Part shown: piece after piece, positions 42,281 to 50,862 of the stretch
Position numbering within the stretch: the stretch's first letter is position 1
Layout of the letters: every line of letters starts with the position of its first letter
Assembly (NCBI GenBank): GCA_016936555.1
Contig: JAFGXR010000033.1
Coordinates: forward strand, 1 to 64,000
Length of the DNA stretch: 64,000 nucleotides
Direction of reading: 5' to 3'
Source of the DNA: Spirochaetales bacterium
GTDB lineage: Bacteria; Spirochaetota; Spirochaetia; DSM-2461
Notes under the pieces: generated by a model
The model's database searches: none
Seen by the model: only the letters and a program-made list of their open reading frames with translations
Told to the model about the DNA's origin: nothing
Position numbers and translations under genes: made by a program

Positions 42281-43069
42281 ATGATATCGGAAACAATACT
42301 GAACAGTAAGAAAATCGTAATAAAAATCGGATCCAACACCCTTTCCGATGATGAGGGAATGCTCAACAGAAGTTTCTTCAAAGATTTTACTTCCCAGGTA
42401 AAACGGCTTACCGATATGGGGAAACAGATTATCGTTGTTTCGTCCGGTGCCCGTATCGCCGGAGTTTCGACACTGGGGAAATGGAAGCGAAAAGAAGATC
42501 TTCATTACAAACAGGCTCTCTGTGCCATCGGACAGGTCGAACTGATGGATTCTTTCCGCCGCTCTTTCAAGGAAGAGGATCTGCTCATAGGGCAGATCCT
42601 TGTGACTAAAGATGACCTGAGCGACCCCGGAAGAACCGTGTATATCAGAAATACTCTTTTTACCCTTATAGATGAAGGTGTGATTCCCATAATTAACGAG
42701 AATGACAGCGTCAGTGTCGACGAAATCAAAATCGGTGATAATGATAACCTGGCAGCGCTTGTCGCCAATCTCTGGAATGCCGATCTGCTTATTCTCTTGA
42801 GCGATATTGACGGCGTGTACGACAAGAACCCCAAGGAGCATCCTGACGCGGTGATCCAGGAGGAAATCGCTGATATTGCCAGGTTGAGAAGAGAGATCTC
42901 CTTCGGAAGCAGCGGCAGTTTCGGTACCGGGGGAATCCGGACAAAAATTGAAGCCGCTGAGAAAGTCACTCAATACGGGATCCCCATGATTCTTGCTTGC
43001 GGAAAACACGAAAACATAATAAGCAGTCTCATTGATAAAAAGGAAAAGGCTTCGCTTTTTCTTCCCTGA
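42281..43069 (+). CDS. proB: glutamate 5-kinase, PUA-less form
   Basis: ProB phosphorylates glutamate to glutamyl-5-phosphate and is the proline-inhibited first step. The 262 residues comprise only the amino-acid-kinase domain (VIKIGSNTL, VVSSGARIAG, NENDSVSV, DNDNLAALVA, LLSDIDGVY, GTGGIRTKIEAA). The C-terminal PUA domain of E. coli ProB (about 100 residues) is absent, as in several other bacteria. It is in an operon with proA. Confidence 0.95.
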   Translation: MISETILNSKKIVIKIGSNTLSDDEGMLNRSFFKDFTSQVKRLTDMGKQIIVVSSGARIAGVSTLGKWKRKEDLHYKQALCAIGQVELMDSFRRSFKEEDLLIGQILVTKDDLSDPGRTVYIRNTLFTLIDEGVIPIINENDSVSVDEIKIGDNDNLAALVANLWNADLLILLSDIDGVYDKNPKEHPDAVIQEEIADIARLRREISFGSSGSFGTGGIRTKIEAAEKVTQYGIPMILACGKHENIISSLIDKKEKASLFLP

Positions 43070-43085
43070 CAGGAACAGTTGCCTC

Positions 43086-43116
43086 ACTTTCTTTTGTTTC
43101 ATTTATAAAAGAAAGT
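43086..43116 (+). other. AT-rich hairpin just upstream of a Shine-Dalgarno
   Basis: ACTTTCTTTT (43086-43095) pairs with AAAAGAAAGT (43107-43116) around 11 bases. The stem ends two bases before GGAGG (43118-43122) of the DUF2807 gene, so it could influence its translation or terminate proAB weakly. Confidence 0.45.
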
Positions 43117-43128
43117 TGGAGGTCCTTT

Positions 43129-43869
43129 ATGGGAAAACTGATTGCAGCTCTCGTTCCGGCGGTATTACTATTGACCGGGTGTTTTATTTATTTCGAAGGA
43201 ATAACCGGATCCGGAGAAATTATAACAGATTCTTTTTATTGCGATAATTTTTACGCTGTAGAAGCCGGAGATGCCGCCGAAGTGAATATTTCCTACGGCA
43301 GCGATTATAGAGTCACTGTCCTCAGTGATGATAATCTGATGCCCTATGTTGATATATACAATGATGGCTATACCCTGCATGTCCGTCTTGTCGACGGGTA
43401 TTCCTGCCTGAGTGGCACTTTTACTACAAATATAACAATGCCCGTTCTGTATTCTGTCAAAGCCGTAGAATCCAGTGATATACAGATTTCCGGATTCACT
43501 CTTGACCGTGAACTGAATCTTCATTGCACAGAGTCTTCGATGATGAATGTGTATCTTACTGATGCTCTCACGCTGAATATTACAGCCGATGAGGCTTCCT
43601 ATGTCGAAGTCCAGTCCGTATACCCCGTGGAACGCCTTTATCTTAACAGCTACTGCGGATCCTCCGTCAAACTGGAGAACATGCTTTGCCTCTATGGAGA
43701 AATCCATCTCAGCGATGCGTCTTCCGTCAGGATCAATATGGCCACACTTGTCAACGAAGCCTGTGGCCTGATCGGGCAGGTAAGCGGATGTTCCGTTCTC
43801 TATTACCGCGGTCCTTCTGTACCCGGGCCGATTCTGTTTACCGAGGCATCTTCTCTTGTTTACTACTGA
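43129..43869 (+). CDS. DUF2807-type lipoprotein
   Basis: The 246-residue protein has a lipoprotein signal with lipobox LLTGC (Cys18) and then repeated short beta strands as in DUF2807 'auto-transporter adhesin head' (GIN) domains: GSGEIITDSFYCDNFYAVE, VNISYGSDYRVTVLSDDNL, VKAVESSDIQISGF, DASSVRIN. DUF2807 proteins form beta-helical surface or periplasmic domains of unclear function. GGAGG precedes the ATG. It may be co-transcribed with proAB. Confidence 0.85.
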   Translation: MGKLIAALVPAVLLLTGCFIYFEGITGSGEIITDSFYCDNFYAVEAGDAAEVNISYGSDYRVTVLSDDNLMPYVDIYNDGYTLHVRLVDGYSCLSGTFTTNITMPVLYSVKAVESSDIQISGFTLDRELNLHCTESSMMNVYLTDALTLNITADEASYVEVQSVYPVERLYLNSYCGSSVKLENMLCLYGEIHLSDASSVRINMATLVNEACGLIGQVSGCSVLYYRGPSVPGPILFTEASSLVYY

Positions 43870-43958
43870 CAGGTTGGGCTTTTGTCTGACAAAATTGAGA
43901 ATTTTTGAACATTTTTTTCACAAAAGTCTGATAAACTGATAAAAATCCAATGAAAAAC

Positions 43959-43987
43959 TTGACGGGTCACTTAACCTGATTCATGAT
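43959..43987 (+). promoter_or_regulatory. probable promoter of the 5'-nucleotidase gene
   Basis: TTGACG (43959-43964), 17 bp, CATGAT (43982-43987). The predicted start, about 43994, lies upstream of AAGGAGG (44001-44007). The ATG at 43983 falls inside the -10, which supports TTG 44013 as the true start codon. Confidence 0.45.
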
Positions 43988-44012
43988 TATTAGGAATCTA
44001 AAGGAGGATATC

Positions 44013-45617
44013 TTGAATATCAAAAAGTTTTTAACGGTTTTTATCATTGCAGCTGTAATGATGGCTGTCGGTTGTGCTTCCGGTCCGATCGCGCCGAAAG
44101 ATGAAGAACAGCACCTGGTTATTCTCAACACGAATGACCATCACGGGCATCCCGTGGCGTTTTTTGACTATCCCGCTTCCGACCAGGGGGGGATCCCGGC
44201 CAGAGCAACTTTTATTGAAAAAGTAAAAATGGAGAATCCCAATGTTCTGGTTGTTGACGCCGGAGATATCAATACCGGGCGTCCCGAATCTAATTTCTTC
44301 AAAGCAGAAGCGGATATTATCGGCTACAATATGGCCGGTTATGATCTTCTCACTATGGGAAATCATGAGTTCGATAACGATTTTGCTACAATGCAGGAAC
44401 AGATCGCTCTATCCGAGTTCCCCTGGCTCTGTGCTAACGTAGTAAATGAAGACGGAAGTTATATTGAAAATGTTCAGCCATATGTCATTAAAGAATATCC
44501 CACTTTCAAAGTGGCTGTTCTAGGTCTTATGAGCAAATACACTGCTGAAACAGGAAATCCCGAGTTCATTAAGGGATATGCTTTCCGCGATGAAGTTGAA
44601 GTTGCCAAAGAACTTGTTCCCAAGCTTCAGAAGAAGGCTGACATCGTCATAGCTGTCGTTCATATGGGTATCTATGACGAAACAAAAGGCTCCATGCTTC
44701 TGGCAAAGGAAGTTCCCGGAATCGCAATGATTGTCGATGGGCATACTCATACGAAAACTGAAGAACCGGTTTGGGTTACCAATGCAGAAACAGGAAATGA
44801 TGTCGCTATTGTTTCCTCCAAGCACTGGGGACTGTACATGGGTAAAACTGATCTTACTTTCATGAATGGAGAAGTCACCGGAATCGATTTTGAGCTTGCC
44901 CCCATCAATGTCAGAACGAGAGTGAAAGATGCGGACGGCAACAGTACTTATCCGACTGTCGGTGAAGAGTTAGAGAAGAATCAGGAAATACTGGCTGTTC
45001 TTCAGACTTATGTCGATAAGGTTGATGCTGTTCTCAGCGAAGTCATTGGAAACGCTACTGATGTCTTCCCCAATGACAATACCAGAAAAATGGAAACTGC
45101 TATTGGTGATATCGTAACGGATTCCCAGAAATGGTTTATCGAGAACCAGGGTATGGAATGTGATTTCGCTTTCCAGAACGGTGGTGGAATCCGTGCTACA
45201 CTCGGTTCCGGTGAAATCCAGAAACAGACTGTTTATGAAGTTCTTCCCTTTGATAACTCTATCGCACTTATTGAATTGAAAGGTTCTGATGTAACAGCTC
45301 TATTCGAAAAAGCGGCAACTAACATCGGTGCCGGAGCTATGGCGCAGGTATCGAAAGAAGTAAAAGTCGTCTTTGATTCTGCATCAAAGACACTCGTGGA
45401 ACTTGCTATTGACGGCATGCCCGTAGATCCTGATAAAGTATACAAAATCGCCCTTAACTCCTACCTCGCGGCTGGTGGTGACGGCTATGATGTATTCAAA
45501 AATCAGCTTTCCTACTACGACACCTCACTGATGCAGAGAGATGCTTTTATCGATTATGTCATTCATCTGGGCGGAACAATTTCCCCCATGACTGACGGAC
45601 GTATTACAATCAAATAA
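44013..45617 (+). CDS. 5'-nucleotidase / metallophosphoesterase lipoprotein
   Basis: The 534-residue protein begins with a lipoprotein signal (lipobox AVGC, Cys21). The metallophosphatase domain (residues 35-290) has NTNDHHGH, DAGDINTG, MGNHEFD, VHMGIYDE and VDGHTHT; the C-terminal 5'-nucleotidase domain (320-530) has FQNGGGIRA and the substrate stack near GGDGYDVF. Family enzymes remove phosphate from nucleotides or UDP-sugars outside the cytoplasm so that nucleosides can be taken up. It follows its own promoter and ends in a terminator, next to the purine cluster. Confidence 0.93.
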   Translation: MNIKKFLTVFIIAAVMMAVGCASGPIAPKDEEQHLVILNTNDHHGHPVAFFDYPASDQGGIPARATFIEKVKMENPNVLVVDAGDINTGRPESNFFKAEADIIGYNMAGYDLLTMGNHEFDNDFATMQEQIALSEFPWLCANVVNEDGSYIENVQPYVIKEYPTFKVAVLGLMSKYTAETGNPEFIKGYAFRDEVEVAKELVPKLQKKADIVIAVVHMGIYDETKGSMLLAKEVPGIAMIVDGHTHTKTEEPVWVTNAETGNDVAIVSSKHWGLYMGKTDLTFMNGEVTGIDFELAPINVRTRVKDADGNSTYPTVGEELEKNQEILAVLQTYVDKVDAVLSEVIGNATDVFPNDNTRKMETAIGDIVTDSQKWFIENQGMECDFAFQNGGGIRATLGSGEIQKQTVYEVLPFDNSIALIELKGSDVTALFEKAATNIGAGAMAQVSKEVKVVFDSASKTLVELAIDGMPVDPDKVYKIALNSYLAAGGDGYDVFKNQLSYYDTSLMQRDAFIDYVIHLGGTISPMTDGRITIK

Positions 45618-45644
45618 GAGCAGAAAGTCTGATATTCTGTGTTT

Positions 45645-45678
45645 AAAGGGGCTGCCTTCCGGGGCAGTCCTTTTTTTT
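45645..45678 (+). terminator. intrinsic terminator after the 5'-nucleotidase gene
   Basis: GGGGCTGCC (45648-45656) pairs with GGCAGTCC(T) (45663-45671), extended by A-T pairs, around a 6-base loop; a run of eight T follows. Confidence 0.9.
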
Positions 45679-45697
45679 GAAAATGACGGATATCGAG

Positions 45698-45726
45698 TTG
45701 AATATATATTTTTTCTGTGGTAATTT
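45698..45726 (+). promoter_or_regulatory. possible promoter of the pur operon
   Basis: TTGAAT (45698-45703), 17 bp, TAATTT (45721-45726), predicted start about 45733, eleven bases before the riboswitch P1 stem. The -10 is a weak match, but its position is right for transcribing the whole aptamer. Confidence 0.35.
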
Positions 45727-45743
45727 GACGGCGAAAATCAATA

Positions 45744-45807
45744 GCTCGTATAATCTTCCGATCGGGGAAGAGTTTCTACAAACCACCGTAAATGGTTTAC
45801 TATGGGC
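45744..45807 (+). ncRNA. purine riboswitch aptamer, guanine type
   Basis: P1 is GCTCGTA (45744-45750) with TATGGGC (45801-45807), including two G-U pairs. J1/2 reads TAAT after GTA, giving the conserved TATAAT. P2 is CTTCC/GGAAG (45755-45759 and 45766-45770). J2/3 is AGTTTCTAC, nearly invariant in the class. P3 is AAACCA/TGGTTT closing the loop CCGTAAA. J3/1 is ACTATG, with C at the ligand-pairing position (74 in xpt numbering), so guanine or hypoxanthine is the expected ligand, not adenine. It lies about 130 bases upstream of purL. Confidence 0.9.
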
Positions 45808-45858
45808 GGAAGCATTTTTTCTCGGTAAATCCTTTCCGTAAGATCCTTACGAGAGAGT

Positions 45859-45909
45859 CCGGTATTAATCTTTCCGCAAATCAGTGGGAATATGACCGGG
45901 CTTTTTTTT
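45859..45909 (+). terminator. riboswitch expression-platform terminator (putative)
   Basis: CCGGT (45859-45863) pairs with ACCGG (45895-45899), with an inner TTCC/GGGA helix, followed by eight T (45902-45909) and only then the purL Shine-Dalgarno GGGAGG. A separate hairpin CGTAAG-ATC-CTTACG lies between aptamer and terminator and could be part of the switching region. Folding alternatives were judged by eye only. Confidence 0.5.
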
Positions 45910-45934
45910 ATTATAACCGGGAGGAAAATCCTGC

Positions 45935-48900
45935 ATGGATCGTAGACGGATTTACGTCAGAAAGAAAGAGGGCTTCAATCTGGAAGCCGGAGAGCTTAAG
46001 AAGGATCTGAGGGATTCCCTCCGTATCAACGCCCTGGAAAATATCACCATTTACAATATCTACGAGATATCCGGGCTCAGTGAAGGCCAGTTCAGCGAAG
46101 GACTGGCCGGTATTTTTTATGAGGAGCCGGTTGATGAGATCTTTTATGAGGCTCCTTCTCTCGATGCCGCTTATTTTGCAGTGGAATATCTTCCCGGACA
46201 GTTTGATAACCGCGCCGATTCGGCGGAACAGTGTCTTCATCTGAAGTTCGGAGAGTGGAAAGGTTCTGTCAAAACAGGAAAGCTTCTGGTTTTCGAGGGG
46301 ATTGATCCATCTGAACTGGATAAGATTAAATCCTATTATATCAATGATCTGGAAATGAGAGAAAAAGATCTCTCAGTTCTTCAGGGACTTGAAGAAGGGG
46401 AGAGCCCGGACCGGATCCCATCCTTCGAAGGATTTATAACGGCAGATGATGATGAAATCCCGGCCCTCCATGCCTCGCTCGGTCTGGCTATGACATCTGC
46501 CGACCTTAAGCACTGCCGCGACTATTTCCGCGACGAGGAGAAACGCAATCCCACGGAAACGGAATTGCGTGTACTCGACAGCTACTGGTCGGACCATTGC
46601 CGCCACACTACCTTTGAGACGGAAATAAAGAATATTGATTATGGATCCGGAGACATAAAAACTCTGCTGGAGAGTAGCTTTCAGGATTATCTGAACTGCC
46701 GGAAAAAAACCGGACGGGAGGATAAACCTGTCTCTCTTATGGATCTGGCAACCATTTCCATGCGGGAAATGTACGCTTCCGGTGAACTTCCCGATCTGGA
46801 TAAATCGGAAGAGATAAATGCCTGCAGCATTAAAGTCCCTGTCAGAACGGAGAGCGGGGTAGAGGACTGGCTGGTTATGTTCAAGAACGAGACCCATAAC
46901 CATCCAACGGAAATTGAGCCTTTCGGGGGGGCTTCGACCTGTATCGGCGGCGCCATAAGGGATCCTCTTTCTGGTCGCTCTTATGTCTACCAGGCCATGA
47001 GGGTTACGGGAAGCGCCGACCCGACCGTTCATATCGATGAAACGATCGAGGGCAAGCTGCCGCAGAAAAAAATTACGACCGGTGCCGCCCACGGTTACAG
47101 TTCATACGGAAACCAGATCGGCCTCGCCACGTCCTATGTCCGCGAAATATATGATGAGGGCTACAAGGCCAAAAGAATGGAAGTCGGGGCTGTCGTCGGG
47201 GCTGCTCCGGCGGAAAACGTCGTCCGGGAAATTCCCGTTGCAGGCGATGTCGTCATTCTTCTGGGAGGAAAAACGGGACGGGACGGAATAGGCGGGGCGA
47301 CGGGATCATCGAAAGAACACACAACAGAATCCCTCGATGCCTGTTCGGCGGAAGTCCAGAAGGGAAATGCTCCCGAAGAAAGGAAGATTCAGCGTCTCTT
47401 CCGCAAGAAAAAAGTGACATCCCTTATCAGACGATGTAATGACTTCGGTGCAGGAGGGGTTTCGGTCGCCATCGGCGAATTGAGCCGCGGACTGAAAATC
47501 GATCTCGATAAAGTTCCTGTAAAATACTCCGGTCTGAACGGTACAGAGCTGGCGATTTCCGAATCCCAGGAGAGGATGGCCGTTGTCGTTCATGAAAAAG
47601 ATGCGGAACTTTTTATTGCTTATGCCGATGAGGAAAACCTTCAGGCTGTCAAAGTTGCTGTCATTACAGATAACGAGAGGCTGGTCATGACCTGGAAAGG
47701 GCAGACCATAGTTGATCTCAGCAGAAATTTCCTGGATACAAACGGCGTGAGAAATTCGGTCGATCTGGCTGTCGCGCCTCTCTCCGACAACAACCCCTTT
47801 ACAGTTGAAGTGGATGGCTCGACTCTGGGGGAGAAGTTTACAAATAATCTGACTTCTTTAAACAACAGTTCCCAGAACGGACTTTCCGGTATGTTCGATT
47901 CGACGATCGGAAGCGGAACGGTACTTCTTCCCTATGGCGGAAAGTATCAGAATACGGAAAACGAATGTTCTATTCACAAAATCCCCGTGGGAATCGAAGG
48001 CAGTTCGACCTGCAGCGCCCTCTCTCAGGGATATAATCCGGCCATTTCCCGGTGGAGCCCTTTCCATGGAGCGGCGTGGGCCATCGTGGAATCTCTGACC
48101 AGGCTGGCGGCCTCCGGTGCTGATCCGTTGAAGGCGCGCCTGTCCCTTCAGGAGTACTTCAGGAAACCCGGTACGGACAAGGAAGCATGGGGCGAGCCCT
48201 TTGCCGCTCTTCTCGGCGCTTACCATGTTCAGAATAAACTGAGAATTCCCGCCATCGGCGGTAAAGACAGTATGTCGGGGACTTTTCATGAACTCACCGT
48301 CCCCCCGACATTGATCTCCTTCGCTCTGGCTACGATGGAATCGCAGATGGTTATTTCCTCGGATTTTAAACGGAGCGGAAGTTCAGTCTATCTTCTGGAG
48401 CTTCCGGCGGAAAAAAACGGAATGCCCGATTTGGACAGGTTAAAGGTTAACTTTGAGCTATTCAGGAAACTGGCAGGGAAGGGAATCGTATTCTCTGCCG
48501 CCACTGTGAGACAGGGCGGTATGGCGGAAACTGTAGCTCGAATGTGTTTTGGTAATCAAACCGGATTCTGTTTTACTGATTCTTCAATTGAAAAGTCCAT
48601 GTTCAATCTCTCCTACGGTTCCATTCTGTTTGAAACATCACAGATTCTCGATTTTGAGGAAACCAGGCTGGTCGGGAAAACCGTCGGCGGATCAAGAATT
48701 TCCTTTACCGACGGAACATCTGTAGAAATTGATGACCTTGTTGAGGCGTGGCGGAAGCCTCTCGATAAAGTATTTCCCCATTTTCACAAAGAGGATTCAG
48801 AGGAAAACACTCTGGAAAAAAGAGATTCTGTTCTGACGGTGAATCGGAGGAGTTCCGCATCAAAAAGTGCCGAACCGAAAGTCCTTATCCCTGTATTTCC

Positions 48901-49666
48901 CGGGACCAACTGCGAGTTTGACAGTTCCAACGCTTTTTTCAAGGCCGGGGCACAGGTTGTGACTCCGGTGTTCAGAAATGCCGACTCCAAAGCGATCGGA
49001 GAGTCTCTGGCGGAACTTAAAAATCAGATAGATACAGCCCAGATTCTCTTTCTCGCCGGCGGATTCTCTGCCGCCGATGAGCCCGACGGATCGGGAAAAT
49101 TCATAACGTCCATCCTCCAGAATCCGATTATCAGCGATGCAGTTATGTCCCTTCTTGACAGGGACGGATTAATACTGGGTATCTGTAATGGTTTTCAGGC
49201 CCTTATAAAAAGCGGGCTTCTGCCATTCGGTCAGATCGGAGCTCAGACGGCGGATTCGGCAACATTGTTCAGAAATAAAATCAACCGCCATGTTTCCAAA
49301 GTCGTTACGACGAGAACGGCTTCGGTCAATTCGCCCTGGCTCGCCGGAATCAACAGGGGTGATCTTCACAGCATTCCCGTCTCCCATGGCGAGGGCAGAT
49401 TTATGGCAAAACCGGAAATTATCGAAAAACTCTTCGATAGGGGGCAGGTGGCTTTTCAGTATTCCGATTTTGAAGGCAATCCCACAATGGATCCCCGGTT
49501 TAATCCCAACGGCTCGGTTGCGGCTATCGAGGGGATTATATCTCCCGACGGAAGAATCCTGGGTAAAATGGGGCATTCGGAAAGAACCGGCAGAGATGTG
49601 TTGAAGAATATAAGCGGCAACAGAGATCAGAGAATCTTTGAAAGCGGCGTGAAATATTTCAGTTAG
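45935..49666 (+). CDS. purL: phosphoribosylformylglycinamidine synthase, single-chain
   Basis: PurL converts FGAR to FGAM with glutamine and ATP. The 1243-residue form carries an N-terminal PurS-like region (1-150), the linker and two AIRS-type synthetase halves (SYWSDHCRHTTF near residue 209, NETHNHPTEIEPFGGA near 320) and a C-terminal class I glutaminase from about residue 980, with nucleophile Cys1084 in GICNGFQ and His1151 in SHGEGRF. The N-terminus (RRIYVRKKEGFN) resembles the clostridial single-chain type more than the proteobacterial one. It is the first gene behind the purine riboswitch. Confidence 0.95.
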   Translation: MDRRRIYVRKKEGFNLEAGELKKDLRDSLRINALENITIYNIYEISGLSEGQFSEGLAGIFYEEPVDEIFYEAPSLDAAYFAVEYLPGQFDNRADSAEQCLHLKFGEWKGSVKTGKLLVFEGIDPSELDKIKSYYINDLEMREKDLSVLQGLEEGESPDRIPSFEGFITADDDEIPALHASLGLAMTSADLKHCRDYFRDEEKRNPTETELRVLDSYWSDHCRHTTFETEIKNIDYGSGDIKTLLESSFQDYLNCRKKTGREDKPVSLMDLATISMREMYASGELPDLDKSEEINACSIKVPVRTESGVEDWLVMFKNETHNHPTEIEPFGGASTCIGGAIRDPLSGRSYVYQAMRVTGSADPTVHIDETIEGKLPQKKITTGAAHGYSSYGNQIGLATSYVREIYDEGYKAKRMEVGAVVGAAPAENVVREIPVAGDVVILLGGKTGRDGIGGATGSSKEHTTESLDACSAEVQKGNAPEERKIQRLFRKKKVTSLIRRCNDFGAGGVSVAIGELSRGLKIDLDKVPVKYSGLNGTELAISESQERMAVVVHEKDAELFIAYADEENLQAVKVAVITDNERLVMTWKGQTIVDLSRNFLDTNGVRNSVDLAVAPLSDNNPFTVEVDGSTLGEKFTNNLTSLNNSSQNGLSGMFDSTIGSGTVLLPYGGKYQNTENECSIHKIPVGIEGSSTCSALSQGYNPAISRWSPFHGAAWAIVESLTRLAASGADPLKARLSLQEYFRKPGTDKEAWGEPFAALLGAYHVQNKLRIPAIGGKDSMSGTFHELTVPPTLISFALATMESQMVISSDFKRSGSSVYLLELPAEKNGMPDLDRLKVNFELFRKLAGKGIVFSAATVRQGGMAETVARMCFGNQTGFCFTDSSIEKSMFNLSYGSILFETSQILDFEETRLVGKTVGGSRISFTDGTSVEIDDLVEAWRKPLDKVFPHFHKEDSEENTLEKRDSVLTVNRRSSASKSAEPKVLIPVFPGTNCEFDSSNAFFKAGAQVVTPVFRNADSKAIGESLAELKNQIDTAQILFLAGGFSAADEPDGSGKFITSILQNPIISDAVMSLLDRDGLILGICNGFQALIKSGLLPFGQIGAQTADSATLFRNKINRHVSKVVTTRTASVNSPWLAGINRGDLHSIPVSHGEGRFMAKPEIIEKLFDRGQVAFQYSDFEGNPTMDPRFNPNGSVAAIEGIISPDGRILGKMGHSERTGRDVLKNISGNRDQRIFESGVKYFS

Positions 49667-49681
49667 AAAAAAGGGGTAATA

Positions 49682-50161
49682 ATGAAAGCGGCTATTATTT
49701 TCGGCAGCAAGTCCGATACGGACAAAATGAGTGGAGCGGCAAAATGCTTCAAAGAATTCGGTGTGGAATACGAGGCATATGTTCTATCCGCCCACAGAGT
49801 TCCCGAAAGGCTGGTGGAAGTTCTCAGAGATCTTGAAGAGAGGGGATGCGAAGCCATTGTGGCCGGAGCGGGACTGGCAGCTCACCTGCCGGGGGTTATC
49901 GCATCCAAGACGACACTCCCCGTTATCGGAGTTCCCCTCGAAGCGGCCCTTGACGGCATGGATGCTCTGCTTTCGATCGTTCAGATGCCCAAATCCATCC
50001 CTGTTGCCACTGTGGGAATCAATAACTCCTATAACGGAGCTATGGTCGCCGTTCAGATCCTGGCGGTTAAATATCCTGAGATAAAAGAGAAACTGATAAA
50101 TTTCAGAAAAGAGATGAAGGAAAATTTTCTTAAAGACAACGGGGAGGTTGTAGAACTGTGA
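49682..50161 (+). CDS. purE: N5-CAIR mutase / AIR carboxylase PurE (class I-like)
   Basis: PurE makes CAIR. The 159 residues contain [20 protein letters not shown] (active-site His) and [17 protein letters not shown], with [16 protein letters not shown]. The SAHR and AAHLPG motifs match class I, not the treponemal class II enzyme with SAHK and a changed glycine-rich loop. Class I enzymes in bacteria usually need PurK, but no purK lies in this cluster. It follows purL by 15 bp and overlaps purC by 4 bp. Confidence 0.94.
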   Translation: MKAAIIFGSKSDTDKMSGAAKCFKEFGVEYEAYVLSAHRVPERLVEVLRDLEERGCEAIVAGAGLAAHLPGVIASKTTLPVIGVPLEAALDGMDALLSIVQMPKSIPVATVGINNSYNGAMVAVQILAVKYPEIKEKLINFRKEMKENFLKDNGEVVEL

Positions 50162-50862
50162 GCGCTGTAATGTACGAAGGAAAAGCCAAGCAGGTTTTTC
50201 AGACAGAGAACGAAAATGAGGTTCTGATCCGCTACAAGGATGACGCGACGGCTTTTAACGGTGAAAAAAAAGGACAGATAGTCGGAAAAGGCGAAATCAA
50301 CAACAGCATTACATCCATCCTGTTCACTCTGCTTGAAGAAAAAGGGATCAAAACACATTTTCTCAAGAAAATAAATGAGAGAGATCAGCTCTGCCGTTCC
50401 GTGGAAATCGTCATGGTCGAAGTCATCGTCCGGAATATCATTGCCGGCAGTATGGCGAAGAGAGTGGGAATCGAAGAGGGAACAGTCCCTCCCAATACAA
50501 TATTTGAAATCTGCTACAAAAACGATGATTTCGGCGATCCTCTGATCAACGATCACCACGCCGTGGCCATGGGTCTGGCAACTTACGAAGAGTTAAACAA
50601 AATATATGAAATGACAGCTGAGATCAATGATATCATGAAAGCCTTTTTTGATGATCTGGGCATCACTCTCGTCGATTTCAAACTCGAGTTCGGCAGAACG
50701 AAAGATGGTGAGATTATCCTGGCTGATGAAATCAGCCCCGATACATGCCGTCTCTGGGACAAAAAGACCGGAGAAAAACTCGATAAGGATCGCTTCAGAA
50801 GAGATCTCGGAAACATCGAAGATGCCTATAAAGAGATTCTCAGCAGACTGGGGGGAAAATGA
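50158..50862 (+). CDS. purC: SAICAR synthetase
   Basis: PurC joins aspartate to CAIR using ATP. The 234 residues show [41 protein letters not shown], and the C-terminal [20 protein letters not shown] with DTCRLWD. Start is GTG in the overlap GTGA with purE. The stop overlaps purF by 4 bp (ATGA). Confidence 0.96.
   Translation: MSAVMYEGKAKQVFQTENENEVLIRYKDDATAFNGEKKGQIVGKGEINNSITSILFTLLEEKGIKTHFLKKINERDQLCRSVEIVMVEVIVRNIIAGSMAKRVGIEEGTVPPNTIFEICYKNDDFGDPLINDHHAVAMGLATYEELNKIYEMTAEINDIMKAFFDDLGITLVDFKLEFGRTKDGEIILADEISPDTCRLWDKKTGEKLDKDRFRRDLGNIEDAYKEILSRLGGK

Noticed and set aside
45725-45754. TTGACG-18-TATAAT, a near-consensus promoter
   Set aside because: The TATAAT is the conserved J1/2 segment of the purine riboswitch. 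A start downstream of it would produce RNA lacking the 5' strand of P1, so it is treated as coincidental.
49682-50161. PurE as treponemal class II AIR carboxylase
   Set aside because: The SAHR and AAHLPG motifs fit class I; the recalled class II enzyme of Treponema denticola has SAHK and a different glycine-rich loop.
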